The notes: generated by a model from the sequence alone, not told the origin. Positions 16,551 through 24,441 are shown, counted from the first letter of the stretch. The stretch is DNA of 43,267 nucleotides from Streptomyces colonosanans (GCF_001866645.1 NZ_MLYP01000064.1:1-43267), one strand, 5' to 3'. Program-made: numbers and translations.

Positions 16551-16948
16551 TGGGCGGCGGCCGGTACGCGCGGCCGGGCCGGTGCCCAGCAGCGGATGAT
16601 GTCGCGGACCGAGACCACGCCGACGGGCTCCTGGTGGTCGAGGACGATCAGATGGCGGAACCCGCCGTGGGTCATGGCACGCGCGGCCTCTTCGAGGGTC
16701 CAGGACGGCGCGGCGAACACGACGTCCGTGGTGGTGTGGGCGTGGGCCCGCTCGGTGTCCGGGCTCTGGCCCAGCCCGACGGAGTTGAGGATGTCACGCT
16801 CGGTGAGGATGCCGAGGCCTCCGGCGTCCGGGTCGAGGACCACGGCCGCGCCCACGCGGCGGGCGGACATCAGGGCTGCTGCCTGGCGGAGGGTGTGTGC
16901 GGGGCCGATGGTGAGGACCACCGTGCTCATGGCGTCGCGGACCAGCAT
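16547..16948 (-). CDS. tandem CBS-domain protein
   Basis: A 133-residue protein made of two CBS domains, which pair to form an adenosine-nucleotide-sensing Bateman module. The first begins MLVRDAMSTVVLTIGPAHTL with RRVGAAVVLD and GILTERDIL. The second begins TTDVVFAAPSWTLEEAARAM with FRHLIVLD and GVVSVRDIIRC. There is no attached enzyme domain, so it should act in trans as a regulator. The start at ATG 16948 has AGGAGG upstream with a rather long 11-nt gap; GTG 16975 is less likely because the ribosome site would lie inside the gene. Its TAG stop lies in the CTAG at the end of mobile element 1. Confidence 0.85.
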   Translation of the reverse strand: MLVRDAMSTVVLTIGPAHTLRQAAALMSARRVGAAVVLDPDAGGLGILTERDILNSVGLGQSPDTERAHAHTTTDVVFAAPSWTLEEAARAMTHGGFRHLIVLDHQEPVGVVSVRDIIRCWAPARPRVPAAAH

Positions 16949-17053
16949 GGGCGGAGCCACCTCCTGGGGACGCACGGGCTCAGGGCCTTGGACCCGTCCG
17001 GTTCGTCTCCACCGGAGGCACCTGTTCCGCGCTTCACAAGCTCACAAGTGAGG

Positions 17054-17086
17054 GACTCTCAGAGTCGCAGGCAAAGTGCGGGTCAA
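17054..17086 (-). promoter_or_regulatory. possible promoter/operator upstream of CBS gene
   Basis: On the minus strand TTGACC (17086-17081) is followed after 17 nt by a weak hexamer lying in the perfect palindrome GACTCT-C-AGAGTC (17054-17066). The rest of 16976-17189 shows only a small hairpin near 17113-17141 (arms CAGGGGCGC / GCACCCCTG). Confidence 0.3.
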
Positions 17087-17189
17087 CAAGAGGGCGCACG
17101 TAGTGAGTTCAGGGGCGCGCCGGGTGCACATGAGCACCCCTGATGTCCTGCCCTGGTATCGAGTGCCCAACAGGCATCGTTCGCCCCGT

Positions 17190-17240
17190 CGCGACGCCCG
17201 GCACGCCTCCCCCAAGCTCTTCCGGGCAGGGGGACCCCCA
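17190..17240 (+). repeat. solo copy of the module shared with the mobile elements
   Basis: This stretch (CGACGCCCGGCACG, then CTCCCCCAAGCTCT, then GCAGGGGGACCCCC) recurs nearly unchanged inside element 2 (17307-17363) and, on the opposite strand, inside element 1 (16469-16519). I could not find terminal inverted repeats around this copy, so it looks like a fragment or a decayed third element lying against element 2. Confidence 0.65.
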
Positions 17241-17273
17241 GAGCGGCAGGTGCCCCCACGAGGCCGCTCCTCA

Positions 17274-17491
17274 CCAGGGCCTGTCCTGAGTTCCCCGTCG
17301 GCGCCCCGACGCCCGGCACGCACTCCCCCAAGCTCTCGGCTTCGCTCGGGCAGGGGACCCCCATGCCGCACGGCGCCGCAGGACAGGTGGCTCCGCCACA
17401 TGACCTGCGACACCGCACGCCGAGCGCACGCACCGAACGCCGCTGCGCCCGCGCTCCGCGCGGACGACGGGGAACTCAGAACAGGCCCTAG
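17274..17491. mobile_element. MITE-like inverted-repeat element 2
   Basis: About 210 bp of non-coding sequence bounded by 23-24-bp terminal inverted repeats: GGCCTGTCCTGAGTTCCCCG starting at 17278, against its complement ending at 17487, with a single mismatch (TCC versus TTC). Flanks are CCAG (17274-17277) and CTAG (17488-17491), consistent with a 4-bp target duplication that has lost one base. The right-hand CTAG supplies the TAG stop of hisN. The terminal repeats differ from those of element 1, but the internal module (17307-17363) is shared. No ORF for a transposase. Confidence 0.75.
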
Positions 17492-18288
17492 TACCGACCG
17501 CCCAGATGGTCGAGCAGGGCGTCGTGGAGGAGGCCGTTCGAGGCGGCCGCGTTGCCGCTGTGCGGGCCCGGGCGGCCGTCGAGGCCCGTGAAGGAGCCGC
17601 CCGCCTCGGTCACGACGATCGCGTTCGCCGCCATGTCCCACAGGGACAGCTCGGGCTCGGCACAGATGTCGACCGAGCCCTCGGCGACCATCATGTAGGG
17701 CCAGAAGTCGCCGTAGCCGCGGGTGCGCCACACCGCGCGTGTCAGGTCGAGGAAGCCGCCGAGGCGGCCCTGCTCCTCCCAGCCGGAGAGGGAGGAGTAC
17801 GCGAAGGACGCGTCGGACAGCTGCGAGACGCGCGAGACGTGCAGCCGGGACGCGGCGGACAGGCTGCGGCCGGTGAACGCACCGTGGCCCTTGGCGGCCC
17901 ACCAGCGGCGGCCCAGCGCGGGTGCGGAGACGACACCGACGACGGGCTGGTAGCCCCCCTCGCCCGCCTCCATCAGGGAGATCAGCGTGGCCCACACCGG
18001 CACACCGCGTACATAGTTCTTGGTGCCGTCGATCGGGTCGATCACCCAGCGGCGCGGCCCCGTGCCCTCGATGCCGTACTCCTCACCGAGAATCGCGTCG
18101 CGGGGCCGGGCGCGCTGCAGCTGGCCGCGGATCAGCTCCTCGGCGGACTTGTCGGCCTCGCTCACCGGCGTCATGTCCGGTTTGGTCTCGACCTTGAGGT
18201 CGAGAGCCTTGAACCGGTCCATGGTCGCGGCGTCGGCGGCGTCCGCGAGCACATGAGCGAGACGCAGGTCATCGAGATAGTCGGCCAT
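17488..18288 (-). CDS. hisN: histidinol-phosphatase of the inositol-monophosphatase family (HisN)
   Basis: A 266-residue Mg-dependent phosphatase. The metal-binding signatures are ILGEEYG (Glu69-Glu70), WVIDPIDGTKNYV (Asp84, Asp87) and the C-terminal LSLWDMAANAIVVTEAGG. In actinobacteria this group removes phosphate from L-histidinol phosphate in histidine biosynthesis, and S. coelicolor HisN has, as I recall, the same neighbours. Start ATG 18288 (MADYLDDLRLAHVLAD); the longer frame upstream is not supported. The stop codon is TAC-TAG, and its CTAG is the edge of mobile element 2, so the 3' flank was replaced by the insertion while the protein end was kept. General inositol monophosphatase activity cannot be ruled out. 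Confidence 0.85.
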   Translation of the reverse strand: MADYLDDLRLAHVLADAADAATMDRFKALDLKVETKPDMTPVSEADKSAEELIRGQLQRARPRDAILGEEYGIEGTGPRRWVIDPIDGTKNYVRGVPVWATLISLMEAGEGGYQPVVGVVSAPALGRRWWAAKGHGAFTGRSLSAASRLHVSRVSQLSDASFAYSSLSGWEEQGRLGGFLDLTRAVWRTRGYGDFWPYMMVAEGSVDICAEPELSLWDMAANAIVVTEAGGSFTGLDGRPGPHSGNAAASNGLLHDALLDHLGGRY

Positions 18289-18487
18289 GACCGAACGGTA
18301 TCCGCCCCCTGACGGGAACGGCCACATGGTCCGGCGGATCTCCATGAGGCAAGTGATCAGCGGCCGTCGTGCGATCACGGTGTGCGATGGCCGATACGCG
18401 CCCCCGGGCGCCGCCGCGAACCCTTGACAGTGCTTGAACGCGAGTCAAACCTGTGCGTCACAGCCGCCGGCCCCGAGGGAGGCGATG

Positions 18488-19096
18488 ATGCCTGCAGCGC
18501 GGGAATCCCTACTGGACGCCGCCTACAGGGCGCTCGCGCGCCGCCCGTGGTCCGCCGTACGCATGGTGGACGTGGCCGCCGTGGCCAATGTCTCCCGCCA
18601 GACGCTGTACAACGAGTTCGGCAGCAAGGAGGGGCTCGCCCGGGCCTTGGTGCGCCGGGAGGCCGACGGCTACCTCGCCGGTGTCGAGCGCACGCTCGCC
18701 GCTCACACAGAGGCCCGCGAGCGGTTGGCCGCGGCCGCCGAGTGGACCGCGTCGGCCGCCCGGGGCAACGCCCTCGTCCGCGCCATGCTCATCGGCTGCT
18801 GGAGCGAACGGCTGCCGTCGCCCACGCTCGCGGCCGTGCCGTCCACCATCTCCGCCGTGCCCGCGCAGCGCCGGGCCGACGGCCCGCTGCCGTCCCCGGC
18901 GGACCTCGTGGCCCTGGTCCGTGACCGCGTCGTCGCCGCGGTGGCCCGGCCCGGGATGAGTACGGCGGACATGGCCGAGCTGACCCGGTCGTGTGAGCTG
19001 GTCGTCCGGCTCTCGGTGTCGTGCGTCGCGGCACCGCCGGGGAAGGGCGGAGTCGCGGAGCTGGTACGCCATGCCCTGCCGCGGCAGCTTCGGTGA
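18488..19096 (+). CDS. TetR-family transcriptional regulator
   Basis: A 202-residue TetR-type repressor. The N-terminal DNA-binding domain is clear: ESLLDAAYRALARRPWSAVR, then MVDVAAVANVSRQTLYNEFG and SKEGLARALVRRE. The Ala/Arg-rich C-terminal ligand domain has no recognisable ligand signature. I chose ATG 18488 because GAGGGAGG is 5 nt upstream; the ATG at 18485 is too close. TTGACA at 18424 and the repeat TTGA-acgcgag-TCAA (18434-18448 region) lie in the promoter and could be an autoregulatory site. The convergent small multidrug transporter gene is a candidate target, since TetR regulators often control a neighbouring efflux gene; this is inference. Confidence 0.85.
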   Translation: MPAARESLLDAAYRALARRPWSAVRMVDVAAVANVSRQTLYNEFGSKEGLARALVRREADGYLAGVERTLAAHTEARERLAAAAEWTASAARGNALVRAMLIGCWSERLPSPTLAAVPSTISAVPAQRRADGPLPSPADLVALVRDRVVAAVARPGMSTADMAELTRSCELVVRLSVSCVAAPPGKGGVAELVRHALPRQLR

Positions 19097-19222
19097 AAGG
19101 CGCGCCTGCCGGGGCGCCGGGGATCGTGAGTACCCGGGTGCGGTGTGGCCGGGGCGCCGGTCGCGCTCACGTGGCGGAGCCGCCGCACACAACCCAGCGC
19201 CCGCAAGAAGTGCGCCCCGCGT

Positions 19223-19546
19223 TCAGCGAGCCGCCCCCGAGAGCTGCAGACCGATCACACCCGCGATCACCAGTGTGATCGAGATGATCTTCAGTGTGGA
19301 GACCAGGTCGCCGAGGAAGACCATGCCGTAGATCGCCGTCCCGGCAGCGCCGATGCCTGTCCACACCGCGTACGCCGGCCCCACGTCGAGCTTCTTCAGG
19401 GAGAGGGTCAGCAGTCCGAAGCTGCCGAGGGCGAAGCAGCAGAACGCGATCGTGGGCCACAGTCTGGTGAAACCGTGCGAGAGCTTGAGGCAGACGGCGA
19501 ATCCGGTCTCGAGAAGCCCGGCCACGACGACCAGCAGCCACGCCAT
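19223..19546 (-). CDS. small multidrug resistance transporter, guanidinium-exporter (Gdx/SugE) type
   Basis: A 107-residue SMR protein with four transmembrane helices that works as an antiparallel dimer. The essential membrane carboxylate is Glu13 in VVVAGLLETGFAV. The sequence KLSHGFTR after helix 1 and AYAVWTGIGAAG in helix 3 are typical of the Gdx (SugE) branch, which exports guanidinium in exchange for protons, rather than the polyaromatic-drug EmrE branch. Start ATG 19546 (MAWLLVVVAG) with GGGAGG 7 nt upstream. I looked for a guanidine riboswitch in the leader and did not find one; instead there is a palindrome at 19613-19624. It converges on a TetR gene. Confidence 0.88.
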   Translation of the reverse strand: MAWLLVVVAGLLETGFAVCLKLSHGFTRLWPTIAFCCFALGSFGLLTLSLKKLDVGPAYAVWTGIGAAGTAIYGMVFLGDLVSTLKIISITLVIAGVIGLQLSGAAR

Positions 19547-19612
19547 GTTTCGTCCTCCCGTGGTCCCCACGTCGACTGCTCCGTCTGGTCGAATCCGGCC
19601 CGGCCGGTGCGA

Positions 19613-19624
19613 GTAAGCACTTAC
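19613..19624 (-). promoter_or_regulatory. palindrome upstream of SMR gene
   Basis: GTAAG-CA-CTTAC, a near-perfect inverted repeat about 70 bp before the SMR start and AT-rich compared with its surroundings. A possible operator for the TetR regulator at 18488; no binding evidence. Confidence 0.35.
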
Positions 19625-19655
19625 CTGCATTCCAAGGGCCCAAACAACGCGGAGG

Positions 19656-20666
19656 TCAGTCCCCCTCCCTCCGTTCCCGGGTGGCCAGCAGCCGGCGCAG
19701 GGAGTACAGCCGCGCCGGATCCGCGTGCCCCTCGGCCACCCATGCGTCAAGCGCGCAGTCCGGTTCGTCGTGGCTGCACGCCCGAGGGCAGCCCTCGGTG
19801 CCGGGCTCCAGGTCCGGGAAGGCGTGGATCACCCGCGAGGGGTCGATGTGCGCGAGGCCGAAGGAGCGGACGCCCGGGGTGTCGACCACCCAGCCTTCCG
19901 TCGCCCGCAGCGGCAGCGCGAGCGCCGAGGTCGTGGTGTGCCGGCCCCGGCCGGTCACCGCGTTCACCTGGCCCGTCGTACGTCGCCGGTCCTCCGGTAC
20001 CAACGCGTTGACCAGCGTTGTCTTGCCCACGCCGGAGTGCCCCACGAACGCCGTGATCTTGCCGTCCAGATGCTCGCGCACCCGGTCCGCCGCGTTCCCG
20101 CTCTCCAGCTCCCCGCGACTGGTGACCACGTACGGGATGTCCAGCGCGCCGTACAGCTCCAGGAGCTTGTCGGGCGGGGCGAGGTCCGACTTGGTCATCA
20201 CCAGCAGGGGTTCGAGGCCGCCGTCGTAGGCCGCGACCAGACAGCGGTCGATCAGACGCGGGCGCGGTTCGGGGTCGGCGAGGGCGGTGACGATGGCGAG
20301 CTGGTCGGCGTTGGCGACGACCACGCGCTCGAAGGGGTCGTCGTCGTCGGCGGTGCGGCGCAGGAGGGACGCGCGCGCCTCGATGCGGACGATGCGGGCC
20401 AGGGTGTCCTTCGCACCGGACAGATCGCCGACGAGGGCGACACGGTCGCCGACCACCGCGGCCTTGCGGCCCAGCTCGCGGGCCTTCATCGCCACGATCG
20501 TACGGTCGTCGACGAGGCAGGTCAGCCGGCCGCGGTCGACGGTGAGGACCATGCCCTCGGCGGCGTCCTCGTGCTTGGGGCGGATGTTCGTCCGAGGCCG
20601 GTTGCCCTTGCGGTTCGGGCGGGTCCGGATGTCGTCCTCGTCGGTGTGCTTGCCGTAGCGGCGCAT
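19656..20666 (-). CDS. rsgA: ribosome small-subunit-dependent GTPase RsgA
   Basis: A 336-residue circularly permuted GTPase that acts in late 30S subunit maturation. The G-motif order shows the permutation: TKSD (G4) comes first, then the P-loop GHSGVGKTTL (G1) and DTPG (G3). An N-terminal OB-fold (GMVLTVDRGRLTCLVDDRTI) precedes the GTPase domain, and a C-terminal zinc knuckle is CPRACSHDEPDC. Start ATG 20666 lies 16 bp after the aroA stop, so it is the downstream gene of an aroA-rsgA operon. The N-terminal about 35 residues are very basic, suiting rRNA contact. Length and motifs are normal. Confidence 0.95.
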   Translation of the reverse strand: MRRYGKHTDEDDIRTRPNRKGNRPRTNIRPKHEDAAEGMVLTVDRGRLTCLVDDRTIVAMKARELGRKAAVVGDRVALVGDLSGAKDTLARIVRIEARASLLRRTADDDDPFERVVVANADQLAIVTALADPEPRPRLIDRCLVAAYDGGLEPLLVMTKSDLAPPDKLLELYGALDIPYVVTSRGELESGNAADRVREHLDGKITAFVGHSGVGKTTLVNALVPEDRRRTTGQVNAVTGRGRHTTTSALALPLRATEGWVVDTPGVRSFGLAHIDPSRVIHAFPDLEPGTEGCPRACSHDEPDCALDAWVAEGHADPARLYSLRRLLATRERREGD

Positions 20667-20682
20667 GGTTCCAGTCCGCCCG

Positions 20683-22023
20683 TCAGTTCCCCAGCATCCC
20701 GGTCCACAGATCGGGGAAGTCCGGCAGTGTCTTGGCCGTCGTCGCGACGTTCTCGATCCGCACGCCCTCGACCGCCAGGCCGATGACCGCGCCCGCGGTG
20801 GCCATGCGGTGGTCGTCGTACGTGTGGAAGACCCCGCCGTGCAGAGGGCGCGGGCGGATGTGCAGGCCGTCGGCGGTCTCCGTGACGTCGCCGCCCAGTT
20901 CGTTGATCTCCTTGGTGAGCGCGGCCAGGCGGTCCGTCTCGTGCAGACGCAGATGGGCCACGCCGCGCAGGGTGGAGGGGGAGTCCGCGAGGGCCGCGAC
21001 CGCCGCGATGCCGGGCGTCAGTTCGCCGACCTCGCTCAGATCCACGTCGATGCCGTGGATGGCACCCGAACCGGTGAACTCCAGACCGCGCTCCGTCAGT
21101 GCGCAGGAACCGCCCATCTCCGTGAAGATCTCGCGCAGCCGGTCGCCGGGCTGGGTCGTGCGGGCCGGCCAGTCGGGGATGACGACCGTGCCGCCGGTCA
21201 CCAGGGCGGCCGCGAGGAAGGGCTGGGCGTTGGAGAGGTCCGGTTCGACGATCAGGTCACGGCCGAGCAGGGCACCCGGCGTGACCCGCCAGACGTCGGG
21301 CTCGCCGCCCGACTCCGCGGTGTCCACCTGGGCGCCGACCGCGCGCAGCATGTCGACGGTCATCCGGATGTGCGGCAGGGAGGGCAGCGTCGAGCCGGTG
21401 TGGCGGACCTCGACGCCCTGGTTGAAGCGCGGGGCGGACAGCAACAGGGCACTCACGAACTGGGAGGACGAGGACGCGTCGATCGACACCGGGCCGCCGT
21501 CCAGCGCGCCGCTGCCGTGCACGGTCAGCGGCAGCGCGCCGCGGCCGTCGTCGTCGATGCGGGCGCCGAGGACGCGCAGGGCGTCGATCACGCCGTTCAG
21601 AGGGCGCTCGTAGGAGCGCGGGTCGCCGTCGAAGCGGATGGGGCCGTCGGCGAGGGCGGCCACCGGGGGCAGGAAGCGCATTACGGTGCCGGCGTTGCCG
21701 ACGTCGACCGTGGCCGGGCCGTGCAGGGCGGCCGGGATCACGCGCCAGGTCTCGCCGGAGCCGTCCGGACCGCCCGCGACGGAGGAGCTGGACGTCACCG
21801 TCTCCTCGATACCGACGCCCATCGCACGCAGGGCGGCGGCCATCAGCAGGGTGTCGCGGGAGCGCAGGGGGCGGCGCACCCAGCCGGGCTCGGAGGCCAG
21901 GGCCGCGAGGACGAGGGCGCGGTTGGTGACCGACTTGGACCCGGGCACGTGGACCGTCGCATCGACGGCTTCGCTCGCGTGCGGGGCGGGCCAGAGGGCG
22001 GTGTGTGCGGGGTTTACGGTCAT
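20683..22023 (-). CDS. aroA: 3-phosphoshikimate 1-carboxyvinyltransferase (EPSP synthase)
   Basis: A 446-residue EPSP synthase, joining shikimate-3-phosphate and phosphoenolpyruvate in aromatic amino-acid synthesis. Signatures seen in order: VPGSKSVTNRALVLAAL, VGNAGTVMRFLPPV, RPLNGVIDALRVLGA, SSSSQFVSALLL, RLHETDRLAALTKEINELGG and TYDDHRMA. The start at ATG 22023 (MTVNPAHTALW) gives the family length; the longer open frame runs through a tandem duplication in the 5' flank and is not coding. It is first in an operon with rsgA. Confidence 0.96.
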   Translation of the reverse strand: MTVNPAHTALWPAPHASEAVDATVHVPGSKSVTNRALVLAALASEPGWVRRPLRSRDTLLMAAALRAMGVGIEETVTSSSSVAGGPDGSGETWRVIPAALHGPATVDVGNAGTVMRFLPPVAALADGPIRFDGDPRSYERPLNGVIDALRVLGARIDDDGRGALPLTVHGSGALDGGPVSIDASSSSQFVSALLLSAPRFNQGVEVRHTGSTLPSLPHIRMTVDMLRAVGAQVDTAESGGEPDVWRVTPGALLGRDLIVEPDLSNAQPFLAAALVTGGTVVIPDWPARTTQPGDRLREIFTEMGGSCALTERGLEFTGSGAIHGIDVDLSEVGELTPGIAAVAALADSPSTLRGVAHLRLHETDRLAALTKEINELGGDVTETADGLHIRPRPLHGGVFHTYDDHRMATAGAVIGLAVEGVRIENVATTAKTLPDFPDLWTGMLGN

Positions 22024-22033
22024 GCGTTCCACT

Positions 22034-22107
22034 TTAGTGGCTGGCCCGGCACGGAGATCTTGATCAAAAGTTAGTGGCTGGCCCGGCACGGAGATCTTGA
22101 TCAAAAG
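22034..22107 (-). repeat. 37-bp perfect tandem duplication before aroA
   Basis: Two adjacent identical 37-bp units (22034-22070 and 22071-22107), each beginning TTAGTGGCTGGCCCGG and ending GATCTTGATCAAAAG, end 10 bp before the aroA start codon. They lie in the aroA leader/promoter region. The exact identity points to a recent duplication that may double a promoter or operator element. Confidence 0.9.
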
Positions 22108-22204
22108 CCGTGAGACACCGGCGAGACCTTTGCCGGGTACAGGGGGCGGAACGGGCCGTGCAGCCATGCGCGGGCACGTGCGGTCATGGAGGGAACCAGG
22201 CTCG

Positions 22205-22927
22205 TCAGACCCCCAGCAGCCACCGTCCGCCCCCCATCACCGAGCACAACGACACCGTATGGAACAGGAAGAGCCAGAGAGCCGCAGGCACATGGGTCAG
22301 CCGCGACAACTGGTCCGCGTCCGAGTCCCGGGCCCCTTCGCGTGCCCGCTTGGTCTGCAGCTCGAAGGCCGGCCGTACGCCACCGACCAGCAGGAACCAC
22401 ACCACCGCGTACGCGAAGGCCGCCTGCACCTGCGGGCCGGCCAGCCATGACACCAGCAGGAACATGCCGCCGGTGAGGACGACGGTCAGCACCCCGTAGG
22501 CGTTGCGGATCATCACCAGCATCACCACGAGCAGCGCCGTGGCCAGCCACAGCAGCAGGGTGATGTGCCCGGCGGCGAGCAGTGCCGCGCCACCGAGGCC
22601 GAGGAGCGGGGGAGCGGTGTAACCGGCGGCGGCCGTGAGGATCATGCCGAGGCCGTACGGCTTGCCGCGGCTGACGGTGAGGCCGCTGGTGTCGGAGTGC
22701 AGCCGGATACCGGTGAGGGTGCGGCCGGTGAGCAGCGCCACCAGCCCGTGACCGCCCTCGTGCGCGATGGTGATGGCATTGCGCGCCACCCGCCACAAGC
22801 CGTGCGGGACGACCACGGCGAGCGCGGCGACCAGGGTGGCGATCACCACCCACCGGTCGGGGTCGGGCTGGCTTGCGAAAACCCGGTCCCAGAGGTCGGG
22901 CAGCGAGGTCAGGGCGAGGCTGTCCAT
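22205..22927 (-). CDS. M50B-like integral membrane metalloprotease
   Basis: A 240-residue polytopic membrane protein with the zinc-protease motif HEGGH at residues 56-60 (NAITIAHEGGHGLVALLTGR), characteristic of the M50B group. About six hydrophobic helices follow (for example GHITLLLWLATALLVVMLVM and AFAYAVVWFLLVGG). The second metal-binding Asp of site-2 proteases (usually in an NxxPxxxLDG-like context) is not evident, so activity is uncertain. Start ATG 22927 (MDSLALTSLPDLW) with AGGAG about 10 nt upstream. The stop is 181 bp before aroA on the same strand. Substrate unknown. Confidence 0.78.
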   Translation of the reverse strand: MDSLALTSLPDLWDRVFASQPDPDRWVVIATLVAALAVVVPHGLWRVARNAITIAHEGGHGLVALLTGRTLTGIRLHSDTSGLTVSRGKPYGLGMILTAAAGYTAPPLLGLGGAALLAAGHITLLLWLATALLVVMLVMIRNAYGVLTVVLTGGMFLLVSWLAGPQVQAAFAYAVVWFLLVGGVRPAFELQTKRAREGARDSDADQLSRLTHVPAALWLFLFHTVSLCSVMGGGRWLLGV

Positions 22928-22979
22928 CTGTGGCGTGACTCCTGGGATCTGTCGCGTCGGATCTGGCAGTGTGGCACGT

Positions 22980-23798
22980 ATGTGCGGACGGTATGCAGCG
23001 AGTCGCAGGCCCGAGGATCTCGCAGGAATCTTTGAGATCGAGAGGGAGGTCCCCCCGCAGGAGACCCTGGCGCCCGACTACAACGTGGCCCCCACCAAGG
23101 AGGTCTACGCGGTCCTGGACCGCCCTCTGAAGGACGCCGAGGACGAACGGCCGGTTCGCCAGCTGCGCAGACTCAAGTGGGGACTGGTCCCGTCCTGGGC
23201 CAAGTCACCCGAGGGCGGCGCCCGGATGATCAACGCACGTGCGGAGACGGTGCACGAGAAGCCGTCCTACCGCCGCCCCTTCGCCGCCCGGCGGTGCATC
23301 CTGCCCGCGGACGGCTACTACGAGTGGGTCACCGGAAAGCAGGAGCGCGATCTGGAGGCCGAGGGGAAGAAGAAGCGGCCGCGCAAGCAGCCGTACTTCG
23401 TGCTGCCCGCCGACGGCTCGGTCTTCGCCATGGCCGGCCTGTACGAGTTCTGGCGCGACAGGACGCTCCCGGACGACCACCCGCAGGCCTGGTGGGCGAC
23501 CTGCTCGGTGATCACGACGGAGGCGGAGACGACCCCCCTGGCCGTGGCCCCGGCCGAGGGCCCGCGCTCCCTGTACGACATCCACCCGCGGATGCCCCTG
23601 ATGCTCACCCCGGACCGCTGGGACGCCTGGCTCGACCCGGCCCGCACGGACCCGGACGAACTGCGCGACCTGCTCGCCCCGCCCCCCACCGGTCTGATGC
23701 GCGCTTACGCGGTCTCCACCGCGGTCAGCAACGTCCGCAACAACGGCCCGGAGCTGCTCAAGGAGCTGGACGGTCCCGAAGAGGGCACACTCTTCTGA
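22980..23798 (+). CDS. SRAP-domain abasic-site protein (HMCES/YedK)
   Basis: A 272-residue SRAP protein, which caps abasic sites in single-stranded DNA by a thiazolidine crosslink and shields them from breakage. The N-terminus MCGRYAAS places the reactive cysteine at position 2 after Met removal, which fixes the ATG at 22980. Other active-site elements are Asn35 in APDYNVAPT, the RMINARAET strand, Glu in DGYYEWV, and His in DIHPRMPLML. An insert rich in Lys/Arg (EAEGKKKRPRKQP) follows YYEW, as is common in actinobacteria. It diverges from the M50-like gene and the next gene begins 1 bp after its stop, so the two are co-transcribed. Confidence 0.93.
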   Translation: MCGRYAASRRPEDLAGIFEIEREVPPQETLAPDYNVAPTKEVYAVLDRPLKDAEDERPVRQLRRLKWGLVPSWAKSPEGGARMINARAETVHEKPSYRRPFAARRCILPADGYYEWVTGKQERDLEAEGKKKRPRKQPYFVLPADGSVFAMAGLYEFWRDRTLPDDHPQAWWATCSVITTEAETTPLAVAPAEGPRSLYDIHPRMPLMLTPDRWDAWLDPARTDPDELRDLLAPPPTGLMRAYAVSTAVSNVRNNGPELLKELDGPEEGTLF

Positions 23799-23799
23799 C

Positions 23800-24435
23800 G
23801 TGACGGTTGTGACAGAGAGCATCGAGACCGACGCCGGTACGGCCCGCGTCACCTGGCACCGGGCGGCACAGCCAAGACGTGTGCTCGCCCTCGGCCACGG
23901 CGCCGGCGGCGGCATCGAGGCGCGCGACCTGCAGGCGCTGGCCCGGGCGCTGCCCGCGCACGGCGTGAGCGTCGCGCTCGTCGAGCAGCCCTGGCGCGTG
24001 GCGGGCAAGAAGGTGGCACCGGCGCCGAAGACGCTGGACGCGGGCTGGCGCGGGCTGTGGCCCGCCCTGGAGAGGCCGGGGCCGCCCGTGATCGCCGGCG
24101 GGCGCAGCGCCGGCGCCCGAGTCGCCTGCCGCACGGCCGCCGAACTCGGCGCCGCCGCGGTGCTCGCGCTCGCTTTCCCCCTCCATCCGCCGGGCAGGCC
24201 CGAGAAGTCCCGGGCCGACGAGCTGCTCGGTGCGGGCGTGCCCACACTCGTCGTCCAGGGCGGCAAAGACCCGTTCGGGAGGCCGGAGGAGTTTCCCGCG
24301 GGCTCGTTCGAGATCGTCGAGGTGCCGTACGGCGATCACGGCTTCGCCGTGCCGAAGCGGGCGGACATCACGCAGGAACAGGCCTTGGAGAGCATCACCG
24401 ATGCCGTGGTGAAGTTCGCCGCGTCACTCGGGTGA
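23800..24435 (+). CDS. alpha/beta hydrolase (TEX30/KANSL3-like)
   Basis: A 211-residue alpha/beta-hydrolase-fold protein. The oxyanion-hole strand is LALGHGAGGG, the nucleophile elbow GGRSAGARVA, the acid in VVQGGKDPFG, and the His in YGDHGF, giving a complete Ser-Asp-His triad. It resembles the KANSL3/TEX30 'dienelactone-hydrolase-like' group, whose bacterial substrates are unknown. GTG 23800 is used as start; GTG 23809 is equally possible and neither has a strong ribosome site, consistent with coupling to the upstream SRAP gene, whose stop is 1 bp away. It ends just before the SigR-dependent promoter. Confidence 0.8.
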   Translation: MTVVTESIETDAGTARVTWHRAAQPRRVLALGHGAGGGIEARDLQALARALPAHGVSVALVEQPWRVAGKKVAPAPKTLDAGWRGLWPALERPGPPVIAGGRSAGARVACRTAAELGAAAVLALAFPLHPPGRPEKSRADELLGAGVPTLVVQGGKDPFGRPEEFPAGSFEIVEVPYGDHGFAVPKRADITQEQALESITDAVVKFAASLG

Positions 24436-24441
24436 CGCCCG

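Noticed and set aside
17042..17995. Minus-strand ORFs running from hisN into element 2 and module B
   Set aside because: Out of frame with hisN, made of mobile-element repeats and antisense of the phosphatase; no domain.
19547..19660. Guanidine riboswitch upstream of the Gdx-like SMR gene
   Set aside because: Found no paired ACGR-loop hairpins or ykkC core; only scattered GACG strings.
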